A stretch of 64,000 bases of DNA from Rhyacophila brunnea (taxonomy: Eukaryota > Arthropoda > Insecta > Trichoptera > Rhyacophilidae), in assembly GCA_022495005.1 (NCBI GenBank), contig JAGYXB010000439.1, positions 124,001 through 188,000 of the forward strand, in the 5' to 3' direction. Position numbers and translations under genes: made by a program. Below the pieces are notes generated by a model. It ran no database searches, was not told the origin of the DNA, and was given only the letters and a program-made list of their open reading frames with translations. Positions 48,501 to 58,470 of the stretch are shown here, piece after piece (the first letter of the stretch is position 1; every line of letters begins with the position of its first letter).

Positions 48501-50390
48501 TGCGGAAAAAATAGGATAAAATATAAATGTGATGGTACTTTTGTGTTATCATCGAATATTGTCACTACTGTGCATAAGAGAAGCTTTTTAAATTATTTAT
48601 TCTAAATATGAACGTAATCATAGCTCTGTTATGTACATGTGTTATTTATTATAACATAAGTGCACTACTTTGGGTGATTTAAACCTACTACCGATTTAAC
48701 AGTTAACAGTCAAAAGTAAAAAAAAAATGTTATTAGAAATACAAAATGTATATTTTTGTAAAAATATCAAGTAAGTACATACGTAGTTAAATCTCACTAT
48801 AAAGTGAAGTTTTTCCTGGTGTCCAATTGGTATTTTTTTACTCTGTTGGTCGAAAATCTTATGCACGCCACTGCTTGCTGGCATCGACCGTCCCACTCAT
48901 AAAGAAAATCTATCGAACAAGTGAATGAAACATAAAAACCTTGTATTTTTGTCAGGTATTGTAGGTTCGTCGACATTTTTGTATATTCTCCAAGTATCGC
49001 TGTGGGCTACATTGTGCTTCAAAACCGTATTCTTTGAGACGGCCAAATATGCAATTCTAGTGAATGGACACTGTGAAATTAAATAAATAAATTATTATTA
49101 AGTATAACAAAATATTCACTATACCTGCTGGTTTATACCTGCATACTAAATGTATTACTCTTGAGGTAGGTAAATATAATTGGAAACGTTGGAAGAGGAC
49201 GCAAAATGTCAATGTTTAAAATATGATAACGAACTCTGATAGGTTGATAGCTATCTACCTAGATCTAAACTAAAAGAATTAACTTTCATAAGGACATATA
49301 ATTAAATTATACCAAAGTAGATAATGTATTATATTATACTTCCAGTAATGATGTACTTAAGTTATTATAGAAAAGTAAGTTCCCATTTCCGCTCCAAGAT
49401 GGAGTAGGTATAAGAACCTCTATGGTCTGGGGTCATTATACCTGCCACTGGCCACTGGGTCCATACACCGGATCCGAAAAATATACATATTGAGAAATAA
49501 CATGTAGATTTAAACATGTCACGGGATTCGAGACCAACGGTGGGTGCATACTGCATACTATTGAACTGTATAAGTAGGTACTCGTTAATAATACATTTGA
49601 GTACTTATAATAATTTTTAACATAACACATCATTTATTTAAAGTTTCAATATTATATATATTGGTATATTTACTGATTCATCTTCTGTATAGTTTTACAT
49701 TGTAAGTACTTACAACAATTTAATTCTGACATGGGCACGGGATTTTTGCGAAGATTTAAAATCTTAATGGCAGAAAAAAGAAGGGAGCAACCAAAATTAA
49801 AATTCACACATATTATTATTTATCGTCTGATTCGATTGCTTTTTATGTATTTTAGGTATAATTATTCAAAAGAAATTCTGATTAAACTAGATATTTTTCC
49901 AGTACCTACCAAGATGGTGGGTAAATTCTAATTTTCTTACAACTATTGTCTGATGTTCAGTTTAAACATTGGTACCAATAATATAGTCTGAAAGCTGTGC
50001 AAATTTTATCAATATTAGTCAGGTAATTTTTGAGTTATAACCGAACAACCAGGATACACCCAAATTTTATTATTAGAATAGATTATTTTCGCATGTTATT
50101 GGATGAGCTTTCCACCTATTAAACAATATTTTAGTTACAACATTATGTCTACGTTTGGGGAAAATTATATTATTTATAATATAATATTGAAACTGTAATT
50201 GTTATAAAGAAAGGTGAAATAAAATAACAGGGAAGTTGTAGGTACTTACTCTGTGACATTCGTCGGATAAAACATAAAGTTGGGCATTTTGTATCGAGTT
50301 GGTCACATTCACGTATGCCTGATCGATTGCTAGCTTGCTGAGGTTCAAGTTTTTGTAGATGTAAACTCCTGGATCTTCTACCCAAGACAT
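36216..50390 (-). CDS. HGSNAT: Heparan-alpha-glucosaminide N-acetyltransferase (ten exons, 562 aa)
   Basis: Join, in reading order, of 50390-50250, 49070-48940, 47955-47840, 47720-47564, 47353-47149, 46356-46192, 46092-45971, 41711-41542, 40843-40657 and 36510-36216; 1689 nt and every junction in phase. The enzyme carries acetyl groups from cytosolic acetyl-CoA across the lysosomal membrane to terminal glucosamine of heparan sulfate, a step in its breakdown. Visible marks: a soluble N-terminal domain with several cysteines (1-129), a first membrane segment (131-148), a charged loop (157-176), VKSLDTFRG, then EHATWNGLTIGDLVFPFF with the active-site histidine (H203), LLPVPGCPTGYLGAGG, FDPEGVFG and KNLWSLSFV, all HGSNAT hallmarks. 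About ten more membrane segments follow. It is shorter than the human protein, mainly at the N-terminus, where no signal peptide is seen; an upstream exon may be missing. Confidence 0.93.
37382..37731. mobile_element. hAT element, family h2, degraded, in HGSNAT intron 9
   Basis: CAGTGACGTCCC left end; the right end is reduced to TCTAGGGACTG, as if five bases of the terminal repeat were lost. The flanks (AAAACAAT and AAACTCAA) are only partly alike. The ORF at 37593-37832 runs out of it and is not a gene. Confidence 0.7.
37773..38645. mobile_element. hAT element, family h6, in HGSNAT intron 9
   Basis: CAGCGGTTTCCAACCT to AGGTTGGAGACCACTG with 8-bp duplication ATCTATGG (37765-37772 and 38646-38653). 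GGGAGGCGCC repeats lie just inside both ends. 873 bp. No transposase recognised. A family A MITE piece (about 38290-38390) is inside. Confidence 0.9.
38290..38390 (+). mobile_element. MITE family A fragment nested in the h6 element
   Basis: AAAAAAAGTCGCC.GCGGCGC and GTGGAGCCCATGAT match the 8648-9029 copy with most of the middle missing. Confidence 0.5.
38654..40656 (-). other. Rest of HGSNAT intron 9
   Basis: A/T-rich intron sequence; I see no gene, splice-framed ORF or recognisable repeat. Confidence 0.6.
40657..40843 (-). CDS. HGSNAT: HGSNAT exon 9
   Basis: TTCTTTCAG acceptor, GTAAGA donor. Residues 404-464: CLMSIVHVFFGLQAG, LTWAVIFGLLGGILCGF, then SKEDGAIPLNKNL. Two membrane segments. 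Confidence 0.93.
41542..41711 (-). CDS. HGSNAT: HGSNAT exon 8
   Basis: GATTTTAG acceptor, GTAAGT donor. Residues 347-402: GYLGAGG, NCIGGAFKHIDLAVLGDNHIY and FDPEGVF, a luminal-type loop well conserved in the family. Confidence 0.93.
42003..42425. mobile_element. h1 fragments split by a SINE, in HGSNAT intron 7
   Basis: AACCGGAGCGCTCGATAATT (from 42013) and GTGCTCGAAATGG (42369) with AGGAACGCTCTATAATTTTC are h1-type termini. Between them lies a reversed SINE (42085-42310) bordered by T runs, so it probably jumped into the h1 copy. Confidence 0.6.
42085..42310 (-). mobile_element. tRNA-headed SINE in HGSNAT intron 7
   Basis: On the minus strand: CCACGGTGGCCGCGCGGC (box-A-like), GTCCCAGGTTCGAATCCTAG (box B), then the shared body GGACCTAATAGGTTGAGCAA and GGGCCTCCACAGAGTGG. 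Not a tRNA gene: the anticodon arm does not fold. Confidence 0.75.
43300..43680 (+). pseudogene. LINE pol C-terminal tail in HGSNAT intron 7
   Basis: The frame has FENRCLRRILGVHWYDRVTN, then after a break VIEVITKRRFTWLGHVFRMP, QPQGFHRRGR and AAGLTWREAH, with a second break before LALCPN. It ends GACAGGGTAGAAGAAGAAG. Same family as 1640-1950, but it reaches further 5' (the RCLRRILG motif) and is in opposite orientation to HGSNAT. Confidence 0.85.
43834..44200 (+). mobile_element. MITE family A copy in HGSNAT intron 7
   Basis: CATAGGCCCCACATCG to GTGGAGACCATGA, with inner GGCCCCCAGGCTAGGAT and GGGCTCCCAGGCTAGAGCC as a second inverted pair. Internal bases match 8648-9029 in reverse. Confidence 0.65.
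44201..45720 (-). other. HGSNAT intron 7, no feature
   Basis: A/T-rich; only simple repeats and short unsupported ORFs (such as 45135-45380). Confidence 0.6.
45722..45896. mobile_element. h1 family right ends, two in a row
   Basis: Two stretches of the h1 right-end type (GCGCTCCGGTGCGTTCC...CCATTTCGAGCGCTG and GCGTTCCGGTGTGTTTTGG...CCATTTCGAGCCATG) lie 60 bp apart, suggesting one copy inserted into another or a tandem rearrangement. Confidence 0.55.
45971..46092 (-). CDS. HGSNAT: HGSNAT exon 7
   Basis: CGTTTTAG acceptor, GTACGT donor. Residues 306-345: FFDIIELAPQWLIMM, one membrane span, then FLLPVPGCP. Confidence 0.93.
46192..46356 (-). CDS. HGSNAT: HGSNAT exon 6
   Basis: TTTTCAG acceptor, GTTAGG donor. 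Residues 251-305: SCILFLIGVALNTIYG, VFGVLQRFGIAYYVVGSIAF. The VLQR.G..Y motif is typical of the family. Confidence 0.93.
46684..46854. mobile_element. Harbinger-type MITE in HGSNAT intron 5
   Basis: GGCCTTTTCCACATGGCGCG and CGCGCCATGTGGACAAGGCC are inverted termini, flanked by TAA (46681-46683 and 46855-46857). 171 bp, GC-rich, CpG-rich centre. Confidence 0.85.
47149..47353 (-). CDS. HGSNAT: HGSNAT exon 5 (active-site histidine)
   Basis: GTTTTAG acceptor, GTAAGG donor. Residues 183-250: MSIVLMIFVNDGAG, EHATWNGLTIGDLVFPFFMW with H203, CIPISVKSL. H203 aligns with the histidine known to carry the acetyl group in the human enzyme. Confidence 0.94.
47564..47720 (-). CDS. HGSNAT: HGSNAT exon 4, followed by a GC donor
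   Basis: CCATTTTAG acceptor. Residues 131-181: ILLVFFVLIGLAILC membrane span, a charged loop (KEEEKKPVRRR), then VKSLDTFR. The exon ends GTGG before GCAAGT: only a GC donor keeps the frame into GMSIVLM of exon 5. Confidence 0.92.
47840..47955 (-). CDS. HGSNAT: HGSNAT exon 3
   Basis: ATTTTTCAG acceptor, GTAAGA donor. Residues 92-129: DMICQFRPEMGEFGVYNLDI, CVFTEERPPVNIYL. Last part of the N-terminal domain. Confidence 0.9.
48940..49070 (-). CDS. HGSNAT: HGSNAT exon 2
   Basis: TTTCACAG acceptor. Residues 48-90: CPFTRIAYLAVSKN, HSDTWRIYKN. The donor ACAAG|GTTTTT is weak but is the one that gives the right phase for exon 3. Confidence 0.85.
50250..50390 (-). CDS. HGSNAT: HGSNAT first recognised coding exon
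   Basis: Residues 1-47 from MSWVEDPGV to SDECHR, GTAAGT donor. An acceptor (TTTTTTGTTTAG) ends at 50402 and no stop lies between it and the ATG, so an upstream exon could extend the N-terminus; otherwise the ATG is the start after a 5' UTR intron. Confidence 0.85.
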
Positions 50391-50552
50391 TGTGATGCAA
50401 TCTAAACAAAAAATAACATTTACATCGACAATAATAATCGGATAAGTATGTCATAATTTTTCCAGACTTCATATTTAGTGACTACCTACCTATTAGACAA
50501 ATAAATTGATCTAAATTATACATACGATCGCTCATACTTCTACAATCTATAT

Positions 50553-51270
50553 CAGGGGTAGACAACTTTTTTATACCTACCGCCCACTTTTGTATCTCTG
50601 TTAGTAGTACAATTGTCTAACCGCCCACCGGTTCCACAGTAATGGTGATTTATAAAGTAGGGTAGTAACTTAACTTTATAAAATTTATAAAGAGTTACAG
50701 CAACTTAAAACATATAATAATAATTTACTTACCAACTACTTTATGTCAGACTTTCGCTAAGCTTGGCAGAATAAGTCTTTATAAAACAACTTACTGTGGT
50801 TAAATCTATATTTTTATTTATACTTTCCATACATAGAAGCATGAAGTCTGATGAAATTTCATTTAATTTATTAAATTGTTAATGAGATCCCTGAGGCCGA
50901 TGCTGCGAAACTAAATACTGGATATCCGGCTCAATTTTTGTGAGGTACAAATGAAGGTCTCCTCTTTCGAAAATATTCAGGCGATTTCTTTCTTTGGTCG
51001 TAATATGATTAACAGCACTAAAGCCTGATTCCACAAGATATGAGGTATCAATAAACTGAATATCATTTTCCACATAATTGGATATAAGACAGGCATTTTT
51101 TTTTATTTTGCCATATGTTTTCATATCCACCACTATCGAATTTATGAAATTTAAATCGTCACGGGGAATTTTATGAAAACATAATGAAAATGTTTATAAA
51201 ACCCCTACCGCCCACCATGAAAGTTGGAACGCCCACTAGTGGGAGGTAGTGACCAGGTAGACTACCCCTG
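50553..51270 (-). mobile_element. hAT element, family h5, with transposase tail
   Basis: CAGGGGTAGACAACTTT to GTAGACTACCCCTG with 8-bp duplication ATCTATAT (50545-50552 and 51271-51278). 718 bp, just upstream of the first recognised HGSNAT coding exon. Confidence 0.9.
50879..51133 (-). pseudogene. hAT transposase C-terminal fragment (FAM200/SCAND3-like)
   Basis: 84 residues: TSYLVESGFSAVNHI, RNRLNIFERGDLHLYLTKIE, PDIQYL and a final SH. This is the dimerisation end of FAM200/ZBED-type hAT transposases (Y..E.GFSA......RNRL....DL...L..I.P.I..L). The 5' part is missing. Confidence 0.8.
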
Positions 51271-51507
51271 ATCTATATGATAGAAGAAAATACAATCATG
51301 CTTTCAATGGTTATGTCTCATAATGGTTTCGAATACATTAATTAAAAGTGATATAACTACGATATAAAGAGTGCTTCATTCGCAATTAACGAAAGAATAG
51401 GCAATTTTAAAAAGTGCTATAACCTCGAATATCCTATATAGTGAGATATGGTTTTAATTTCAATTTCTAATGACGACGTTTACAATAATATTTTTATTAG
51501 CACAATC

Positions 51508-51590
51508 AGCGCTCGAAATGGACAATTTTATGAAACGGATCGCACGATAATTTTCCGACAATATTAAAAAGTATTCGATGTTTTTGTTAT
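51508..51590. mobile_element. h1 family left-end fragment
   Basis: CAGCGCTCGAAATGGAC, then a GGATCGCACGATAATTTTCC remnant; no right end follows. Confidence 0.55.
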
Positions 51591-52109
51591 ACAATATACT
51601 ACCTTGGGCGGATAAATGCAATAACAGTCTTTAAACTTTTGATATGCATACATACTTTATTAAATTTTTCTGTAATACATACCGAAGATTACGCAGGCAA
51701 TATTAAATTTGTTTACAAATCTATTTGCTTGAAATATGCCTAATGTGAAAAACATTTCACAGCAATTCTCTTTTCTTATTTTATATGCCGCCCGTAGGAA
51801 ATTCATAGTCTACCTAGTAGTCCTATACACACGAGATATTATTGGTTTATATTTTGTATGGGTTAATTATATACTTAGTTAATTTGACTTATTTATTTTT
51901 ATTTTCATATACTTTTATCCTTCATTGTTTTCGTATAAACGTATTAAAAAACAGAATTATAAGAATCATAAATATATTTTGATTTTAAGGTACCTATTTC
52001 TATTTTTTTAAAACAAATTTAAACATCTAAAACTCTTTGTTTTGTTTTTTTCTACCATGTCTTAGTGTAGAAATGGTGGTTTACGATAATATGATGTCAT
52101 TGTTATTCT

Positions 52110-52472
52110 CAGTGACGTCCATAGACAAAATGCAACCCCTGGGCAAGCGCCATACATGCTGCCCCATTTTTTATACAATATTTTTTGCTCGTGTCGTGTA
52201 AGTAAACTAGACATCGCGAAGCCGATTATAATAATTAAAGTTAAAGATAAAAATAAAGTTCTGTTTCGCTTTTTATGCGAATTAATACATTTTATTTCCA
52301 ACCAGCGAGCTGAATTTTTGAAATGAAAGATATTTTCGTTATTTATGAAGTACTCAGTTTAGGTAGTTATTTCTATATATTATATCAAATGATGCTCTTC
52401 GATTTGCCGCCTTTCAAGTAACTGCCGCCCCCAAGCGACGCTCAATCTGCCTACCCCCACTGGACGTCACTG
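52110..52472. mobile_element. hAT element, family h2
   Basis: CAGTGACGTCC to GGACGTCACTG with 8-bp duplication GTTATTCT (52102-52109 and 52473-52480). Reverse orientation to the 17371 copy (GGGGGCGGCAG-type box near its right end). The minus-strand ORF at 52062-52301 with a hydrophobic run lies mostly in it and is not a gene. Confidence 0.92.
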
Positions 52473-52480
52473 GTTATTCT

Positions 52481-53285
52481 CTTCTATCATGCAGCAGACA
52501 AGTTTTTTTCCGTATTAATTGTGGTGAAACATCAGTAGTTATTGTTGTATAGTATTATGCTCGTTAATAAGTATGTGAATATATAATCTCCTATATATTA
52601 TTATCCTAAGAGATTTTGGAAAACGCATCATTTTTTTATTTATTTGAATACCGTTTTGTTGATTTTTAAACCATTTCAATTAATTTTTTAGAGTCCCGAA
52701 TTAACTTCAATTTGAATCCGGCACAATCTGATAAAACTCGACACAATCACAGATAATGTCATTTTTAAATCGCGTTTTATATCCGTCACCACACATTTTC
52801 GCTACTTTACTGTCTATCTACCGCAAATTGATTATAATGTCACTTAAAACTTTCTATATAATCGATATTTCACAAATCTAAATTAATATTCCACAATACT
52901 ATTCAAATCTAAAATCGTCACATTGGCGTACTATGGGTTTTAACAAGAATTAAATGCATATTTCCGTACTAATTACTACTAAAATATAATCTAAAACCAC
53001 TTCACTGCCACTTATCTGTCAAACTAATATACTAATGATTGTCAATTGTTTTCGCCTATAACAAGTTCATTGGACGTGTCAGAATTCAAATTTAGAATTT
53101 GCAGGAATAATCGAAAAATGTGACATTTCTATTAGCACCCATAAATAATCAATTTAAATCAAGACATTTATTGTAAGATGAAGATAATTTTAATACTTCT
53201 ATCAGTAAATTGAATAATTTCAGACTTAATAAATAAGAAACTACATTATATAGGTACATATTACGCTCTTCTCAATATTATAGTA
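52481..53285. other. No feature seen
   Basis: A/T-rich intergenic sequence upstream of HGSNAT. A promoter or 5' exon of HGSNAT could lie here, but nothing marks it. Confidence 0.5.
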
Positions 53286-53672
53286 AGTCGATGGTGATCT
53301 GACAATAGTATCTATCTGCAGTTTTGGCGAATTCTAGGTTATTGGTGTATTTTGTACAAAATGGTGACGGATCGAATGGAAATATTATTGTTCTACGAAA
53401 AAAATCCTAAAATGCTCAAATTTGACGTGGAAAACGGTGTTTATCTGTATCGAAGTGTCTAGAAACTAAAAAGAAATATTATCTATCTGCTTGATTTATT
53501 TTATTATGACATTACAATTTCCATACATCTTTAAATGACTGTTTTAGTACTGATATTAAATCATTTCACTTGAAAAATAAAAATAATACTGATACCGACA
53601 AAAACAGTTTTTTGAACCCCCTGAAAAATTGACTATAAATGTCAGATAGATACTATTGTCAGATCGACGTTG
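53286..53672. mobile_element. MITE with TCTGACAATAGTATCTATC ends
   Basis: GATCTGACAATAGTATCTAT at the left pairs with ATAGATACTATTGTCAGATC at the right. About 385 bp. Target duplication not clear. Confidence 0.7.
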
Positions 53673-54229
53673 AAGTATCACAAACGTCCATATAAAATAG
53701 ATAGGTACCGTTATCGTGATTCAGTAATAATTGTATTATGTTTACATTTAGGTAGGTAAATGAAATTGATGTGACGTTTAATACAAGTAGGTAATTAAAA
53801 AATAATGATGTTTATATATTTAATAATAATAATTATTGTATATAAAATTACAGTAACCTTTCTTCTTCTTTTATATCATTAGTAACTAACTATTAATACC
53901 TACTCAATAAAAAATAACATTCTAATAATGCTTCTTATTATGCATGTTGTTTGCTATTTCATCATTCATCACTTATAAGTGAAATATAGTCAATTATGAA
54001 ATTTTTATTACATAATTAGGTACAATATGTAAGTAGATACCTGCTACTTTTTCCACTTTTGTACATGATAAAAATAATACTTTTTTTATTTCCCCACCCA
54101 GATAATTTGATAAATAATAAATTTAGCATGTTGAAATTTATTCATTAGTATATATTAAGTACTTTAAAGAATTTTAAAATAAAATACCATTTTTGTTCCC
54201 AAGCAAAGCATATGGACACACCGCTTCAG

Positions 54230-55015
54230 GAGGGCAATTCACGAATGAAGCAGTGAAAAACACGTCACTGAACCACTTTAATTGAAGCACGTAAAATTTT
54301 TAGTTTTACAGGAGATATTGTGTGTATAGAGCTTCGAACGAAATGGATACGTGCGAGTGAGAAAGCATTCAGCATGCTTATACCTCATGTCCATGCGTTA
54401 GAGTAAGATAGAAAGTAAACATGCCACGACGGCAGTGTTGCCATATCTACCGAAATTTCAGTAGATCTACTGAAATTTTGGTCAGGAAAAGAAGAAATTA
54501 TGATATTTGTGATGAATTAAAGACACTGTTTACATGATTTTTTAAAAAACACTCCATTCCATTTTGGTAATGACTTCATATTTAATCAGTACCTACTTAC
54601 CGTTAACGTTGCATGATTAAAGCTTTCATTGTTGAAGTACGTAGCCAATTAATCTTTAAACAAGCTAGTTACGTCTCCAATATAACAATATTACAACACG
54701 GAATTTCCGTTATATTTTGCAAACAAACATGTGTGTTTCTGTATTACAAAATCACAATAAATATTTAAGTGAGAATTTAAACACAAAATAATACTTTCAG
54801 CGGTAATAGTTGTGTAAAAGATAGAATAGATAGATACGTTTAATAATATGTCAAAGTTAAACGGAGAGTTGCTAGCGCCTCTACCGCCAAAGCGTGTATA
54901 CTTCAATTGCATACTGTACTCGACACTGCCGGTTGACTTTTAATATACTTCGTTGAAGTAAGCTTGCGCTTACGTTGTGCAACCGGTCATACTGCTTCAT
55001 TCGTGAATCGCCCTC
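54230..55015. mobile_element. MITE with GAGGGC.ATTCACGAATG ends
   Basis: GAGGGCAATTCACGAATGAA at the left, TTCATTCGTGAATCGCCCTC at the right; about 25-bp inverted repeats with one mismatch region. 786 bp. It contains a partial h3-type end (CAGTGTTGCCATATCTACC at 54433). Confidence 0.75.
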
Positions 55016-56063
55016 GGTGGTAATTACGAGTATCTTAAAAGACATTATGGAAAATAGTTTTTACATTTTTTCAATCTAATGGGATCTTCCCCATTGAATA
55101 AATAAAACGTATTATAACGCAATAATCTAAATGTGTGTACAGATGGTGTTGGTTAGTTTTTAAAATTCAAATTAACCCTGGGAAAACCAAGCCATAATAC
55201 GTATCTGTCCACAAAATATTAAAAATTATGCTATAAAATCAAACATCATTTTGGATATTTAATAGATAGAATAATATTTTAACTACTATTGTTTGGTTTA
55301 AGCAGGGTTTAATGAATTATAAAAAAACTAACCAACAACATGACGTGTAATGTATGTTCTTAGTTCAACGAAAACAAATAAGAATGATTGAAAAAGTGCA
55401 ATATATAAACAAATTATATTCTATTAAAATGTCAGTGGTAGCAATCGGCGATTGCCGGCTGTTCTGCTAGGCCTATCAGTCTGAAGTGGTATCAGGCGGT
55501 ATTGTGAAGGCCAGACTTCAGAATAGACTACGCATATGAGCCCAAATTTATATTGGCAGTGACGACTTGCAAATCGTAAAACTGACAAATCGGCGAAATG
55601 TCAAACTGTCTGAGGTGAATGAAAATCCATCCCGAAGGGAAAACTACGGCGCTGTCTATGCATACTTCACAATTATATTAATATCCAATACCGATAAGCC
55701 GTCTGCAAGACCTAGCGAGACAGACTGGCGACCGCCAGCTGGCTCAGCTGGTATATTATAGTTTCTTTTATTATTTCACTGTCAATTCATGGTGGAAATG
55801 CATCGTATTATTATTATTTTTTAAAATTTAATAAGGCGCAAATTTTTATCGTGCTTATTCCATTTTTATTTAATATCTGGACCGGTTTCGTCCGCCTCAG
55901 AGGGACATTGAGGGAGGTGGAAAAAGGAAACCATTTGGTAACGTGTGTTTTATGAAAAACGATGACGTCACACCGACGTATTCGACACGTTGCAGACTAC
56001 ACGAGTTTAGACGTGCGAGCCGGCTTAGAGCGCTGGTGTTGCGTAACTAGTGTTTGCCAAGCT
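55016..56063. other. Intergenic, no gene seen
   Basis: Mostly A/T-rich. A slightly GC-richer stretch (55430-55760) contains GCGATTGCCGGC and CCGCCAGCTGGC patterns and a 64-residue ORF without family resemblance. Confidence 0.5.
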
Positions 56064-56376
56064 GCGGGTCTATTCTATACACAAGGCTGCTTTCGGTCCG
56101 CTACGGCAGCTAAATAGGATAGCAAAGTATCGATCTATTAACACTTATTGTAACAATGACAATAATTCAGTTATAATTGTTACAAGAAGTACTATGTTTA
56201 AACAGCACCTCTCGTGGGTGTGTGTGATAAATTTTAGACTGAGATAGACAGTTTTGACAGTTCAGACGGTTAACTTATTATAATTGTTTCAATCAGTGTT
56301 AATAATTCGATACTTTCCTACCCTTTTTAGCTGCCGTAGCGGACCGTAAGCAGGCTTGTGTATAGAATAGACCCGC
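56064..56376. mobile_element. MITE family B, complete copy without nested element
   Basis: GCGGGTCTATTCTATACACA to TGTGTATAGAATAGACCCGC; inner arms GCTTTCGGTCCGCTACGGC. 313 bp. This copy shows the unbroken structure of the two in the duplicated units. Confidence 0.85.
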
Positions 56377-57114
56377 TGAAGACGGCACCGCACAAAGAAG
56401 AAGAATTTCATTATTTATTAGCGTATTTATTAATTATTTGAAACTAATTATTCATTATTAATATTATATATTTATATATTATTGAACATGAATTATTTAT
56501 TTCATTAGAACATAATATTATTCGTCCTTTAAAAATAATACCAAATGAGTCAACCACGGTCGCACAGGTATATTAATATGTAGATACTATTATTATTTTT
56601 TACATATTGTGTATTTGATTCATTGTTTTTTTATGCACCCAAGAATATCTATATTTAACCATGATTTTTGGAGATGGCCTCTTATATTAAAATATAAGTA
56701 GGTGAAGTAGGTCAGTCAAATTGTACATATTGAATATCATGGCAACGAAGAGTGGGTGTTGAATAATAAGTATGTGATTGTCAAGGTCCAAATAAATAAA
56801 GAAAAAGCACTGATAAAATTTTACAGAAACTGTAAATACCGAACGTTTGAACTGAGTGTTTTAACTTTCCTTCCGAAAATATTTTTTGATTTATCAGCAT
56901 TTTCACCGAAAAAATAGCCATCCAGTATCCGCGGCGATATTCCACTTTTTCTTGCCATGCTTTACGTATATTAATTGGTCCCCGGAACTTTCTACATCCT
57001 GCGAGTCTATTATATACACAAGGCGACTATCGACAGCTAAAGTGATAGTATATTATTACCAGTGCATACTTATATACAAAAAATTAGATAACAGTGTTAA
57101 TATTTTCATAAAAC
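56377..57114. other. No gene seen
   Basis: A/T-rich; a worn start of MITE family B (GAGTCTATTATATACACAAG) is at about 57001. Confidence 0.5.
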
Positions 57115-57735
57115 TGTAGTGGCCGAATAATAACTATCAAATTCATCTATTGTTTAAGTTGTTGTCGTCTTAAGTTGTTGTCTTAAGTTACTTTGCAGCG
57201 ATACATTCCCACGAAATGTATTTTCTAGTAAACAACATACATATCGTCAGCGAAATTAGAGACGGTGTAGTATTACATATAACAATACTTAATTAGTATT
57301 ACGGCGTATTGAGCTAAGTAAACGTTTCCCATAGTATTTGCTTACAACTATAATAATATAATATCATAGCGCATTATACTATTATTATATTAATCTGAAT
57401 AATCAGTTTTCTCGTAGTGTCATATTTTATAACAAATAATATTTCATTTCACTATTCGATTTAAAACGCTGATGCTTATACTTAGTCTAATGTAATTGTA
57501 TATTTTATATTGTGTAAATTTTGTGTTGACGTGTTACTTTGGTATTGTATAAATAAGGGAAAACAATTCAACACAATGTCACTCAAATCAAGTCACTCGA
57601 CTCAGAGTAATTAGCAAGTAACTATCATTGTATAAATACGCTGCTAAATAAATCTCTCCATACGACATCGAAGACTTCGTCATTACTATCATCCTCTACC
57701 TACGCATCGAACACCACACACGAGTGACCTCAACA
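57115..57735 (+). mobile_element. LTR of a retrotransposon, followed by a primer-site-like sequence
   Basis: Begins TGTAGTGGCCG, ends CTCAACA, with a TATA-like GTATAAATAAGG at 57546 and AATAAA at 57648. GTGGCGACCAACAG follows at once, like the primer-binding site after the 5' LTR of insect Ty3 or BEL elements. After about 30 bp an h1 fragment starts and no gag or pol follows. Boundaries are inferred from TG...CA only. Confidence 0.55.
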
Positions 57736-57766
57736 GTGGCGACCAACAGCCAACAAAACTATTGAG

Positions 57767-57802
57767 CGCTCCGGTTCGTAAAATTTTCCATTTCGAGCGC
57801 TG
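57767..57802. mobile_element. h1 family right-end fragment
   Basis: GCGCTCCGGTTCGTAAAATT then TTCCATTTCGAGCGCTG. It lies directly after the LTR leader. Confidence 0.6.
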
Positions 57803-58075
57803 ATGGGGAGACAGACAATATGCCTAATACTTTCTAAACATTCACGCGAATACCTTGAACACTTAAAAATCGCCACGGGTTTACGTGCAGTTTTTTATAG
57901 TCGCGAATGTGCAGCAAGGATTGTCATAATATAAAAATAAATAGGTAGGTACCCACCGAATGACTAGGTTTATATTAAAATTCATTTATGTATGAAGTTA
58001 GCAAAGGAAATAGTAACATATTGCATTTAGTTCAATGATAAATATATACTAACTAATTATTATACATATATAATT

Positions 58076-58224
58076 GATTGCGCAACCAGAGTTGAGGCGG
58101 CCGAATACTCACACAGACGCATTCAAAAAATGAACAGCCTGTAAAAGTATACTGTATTCTTCAGAGATTCACCAATACACACAATCTTTCGTATCTGTGT
58201 CGCACCAACTCTGGTTGCGCGATC
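58076..58224. mobile_element. 149-bp MITE
   Basis: GATTGCGCAACCAGAGTTG to CAACTCTGGTTGCGCGATC, one mismatch in the terminal repeats. T/A-rich flanks hide any target duplication. Confidence 0.75.
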
Positions 58225-58284
58225 TATATTGAAATATATATATAACGATATTGAAAAAAAATCTTTATGCTATTGTCGAACAAG

Positions 58285-58470
58285 ATCTTCTTGTCAACGT
58301 GTTAAAACTGTGAATTAATAAGCCCCTCCTACTTTTAACCGCACTTCGACTGCAACGACTTCTGGTTATCGACAAGTTGTCCACATGTTAAAACTGTGAA
58401 CTAACAGGCCCCTCCTATTTAGTTAGTCGCATTTCGACTACAGCGGCTTCCGGTTATCGGCTAGATTTTC
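58285..58470 (+). repeat. Two roughly 95-bp tandem units
   Basis: GTTAAAACTGTGAA.TAA..., GCCCCTCCTA, CGCA.TTCGACT.CA and GGTTATCG occur twice in order. A related stretch lies at the ends of both duplicated units (near 22005 and 34515). Confidence 0.65.

Noticed and set aside
50170..50472. 100-residue minus-strand ORF
   Set aside because: Out of frame with the recognised HGSNAT exon and crosses its acceptor and donor.
52062..52301. 79-residue ORF with a hydrophobic run, as an HGSNAT signal-peptide exon
   Set aside because: It lies mostly within an hAT element (family h2) with an 8-bp duplication, has no donor in the right phase, and other h2 copies lack the frame.
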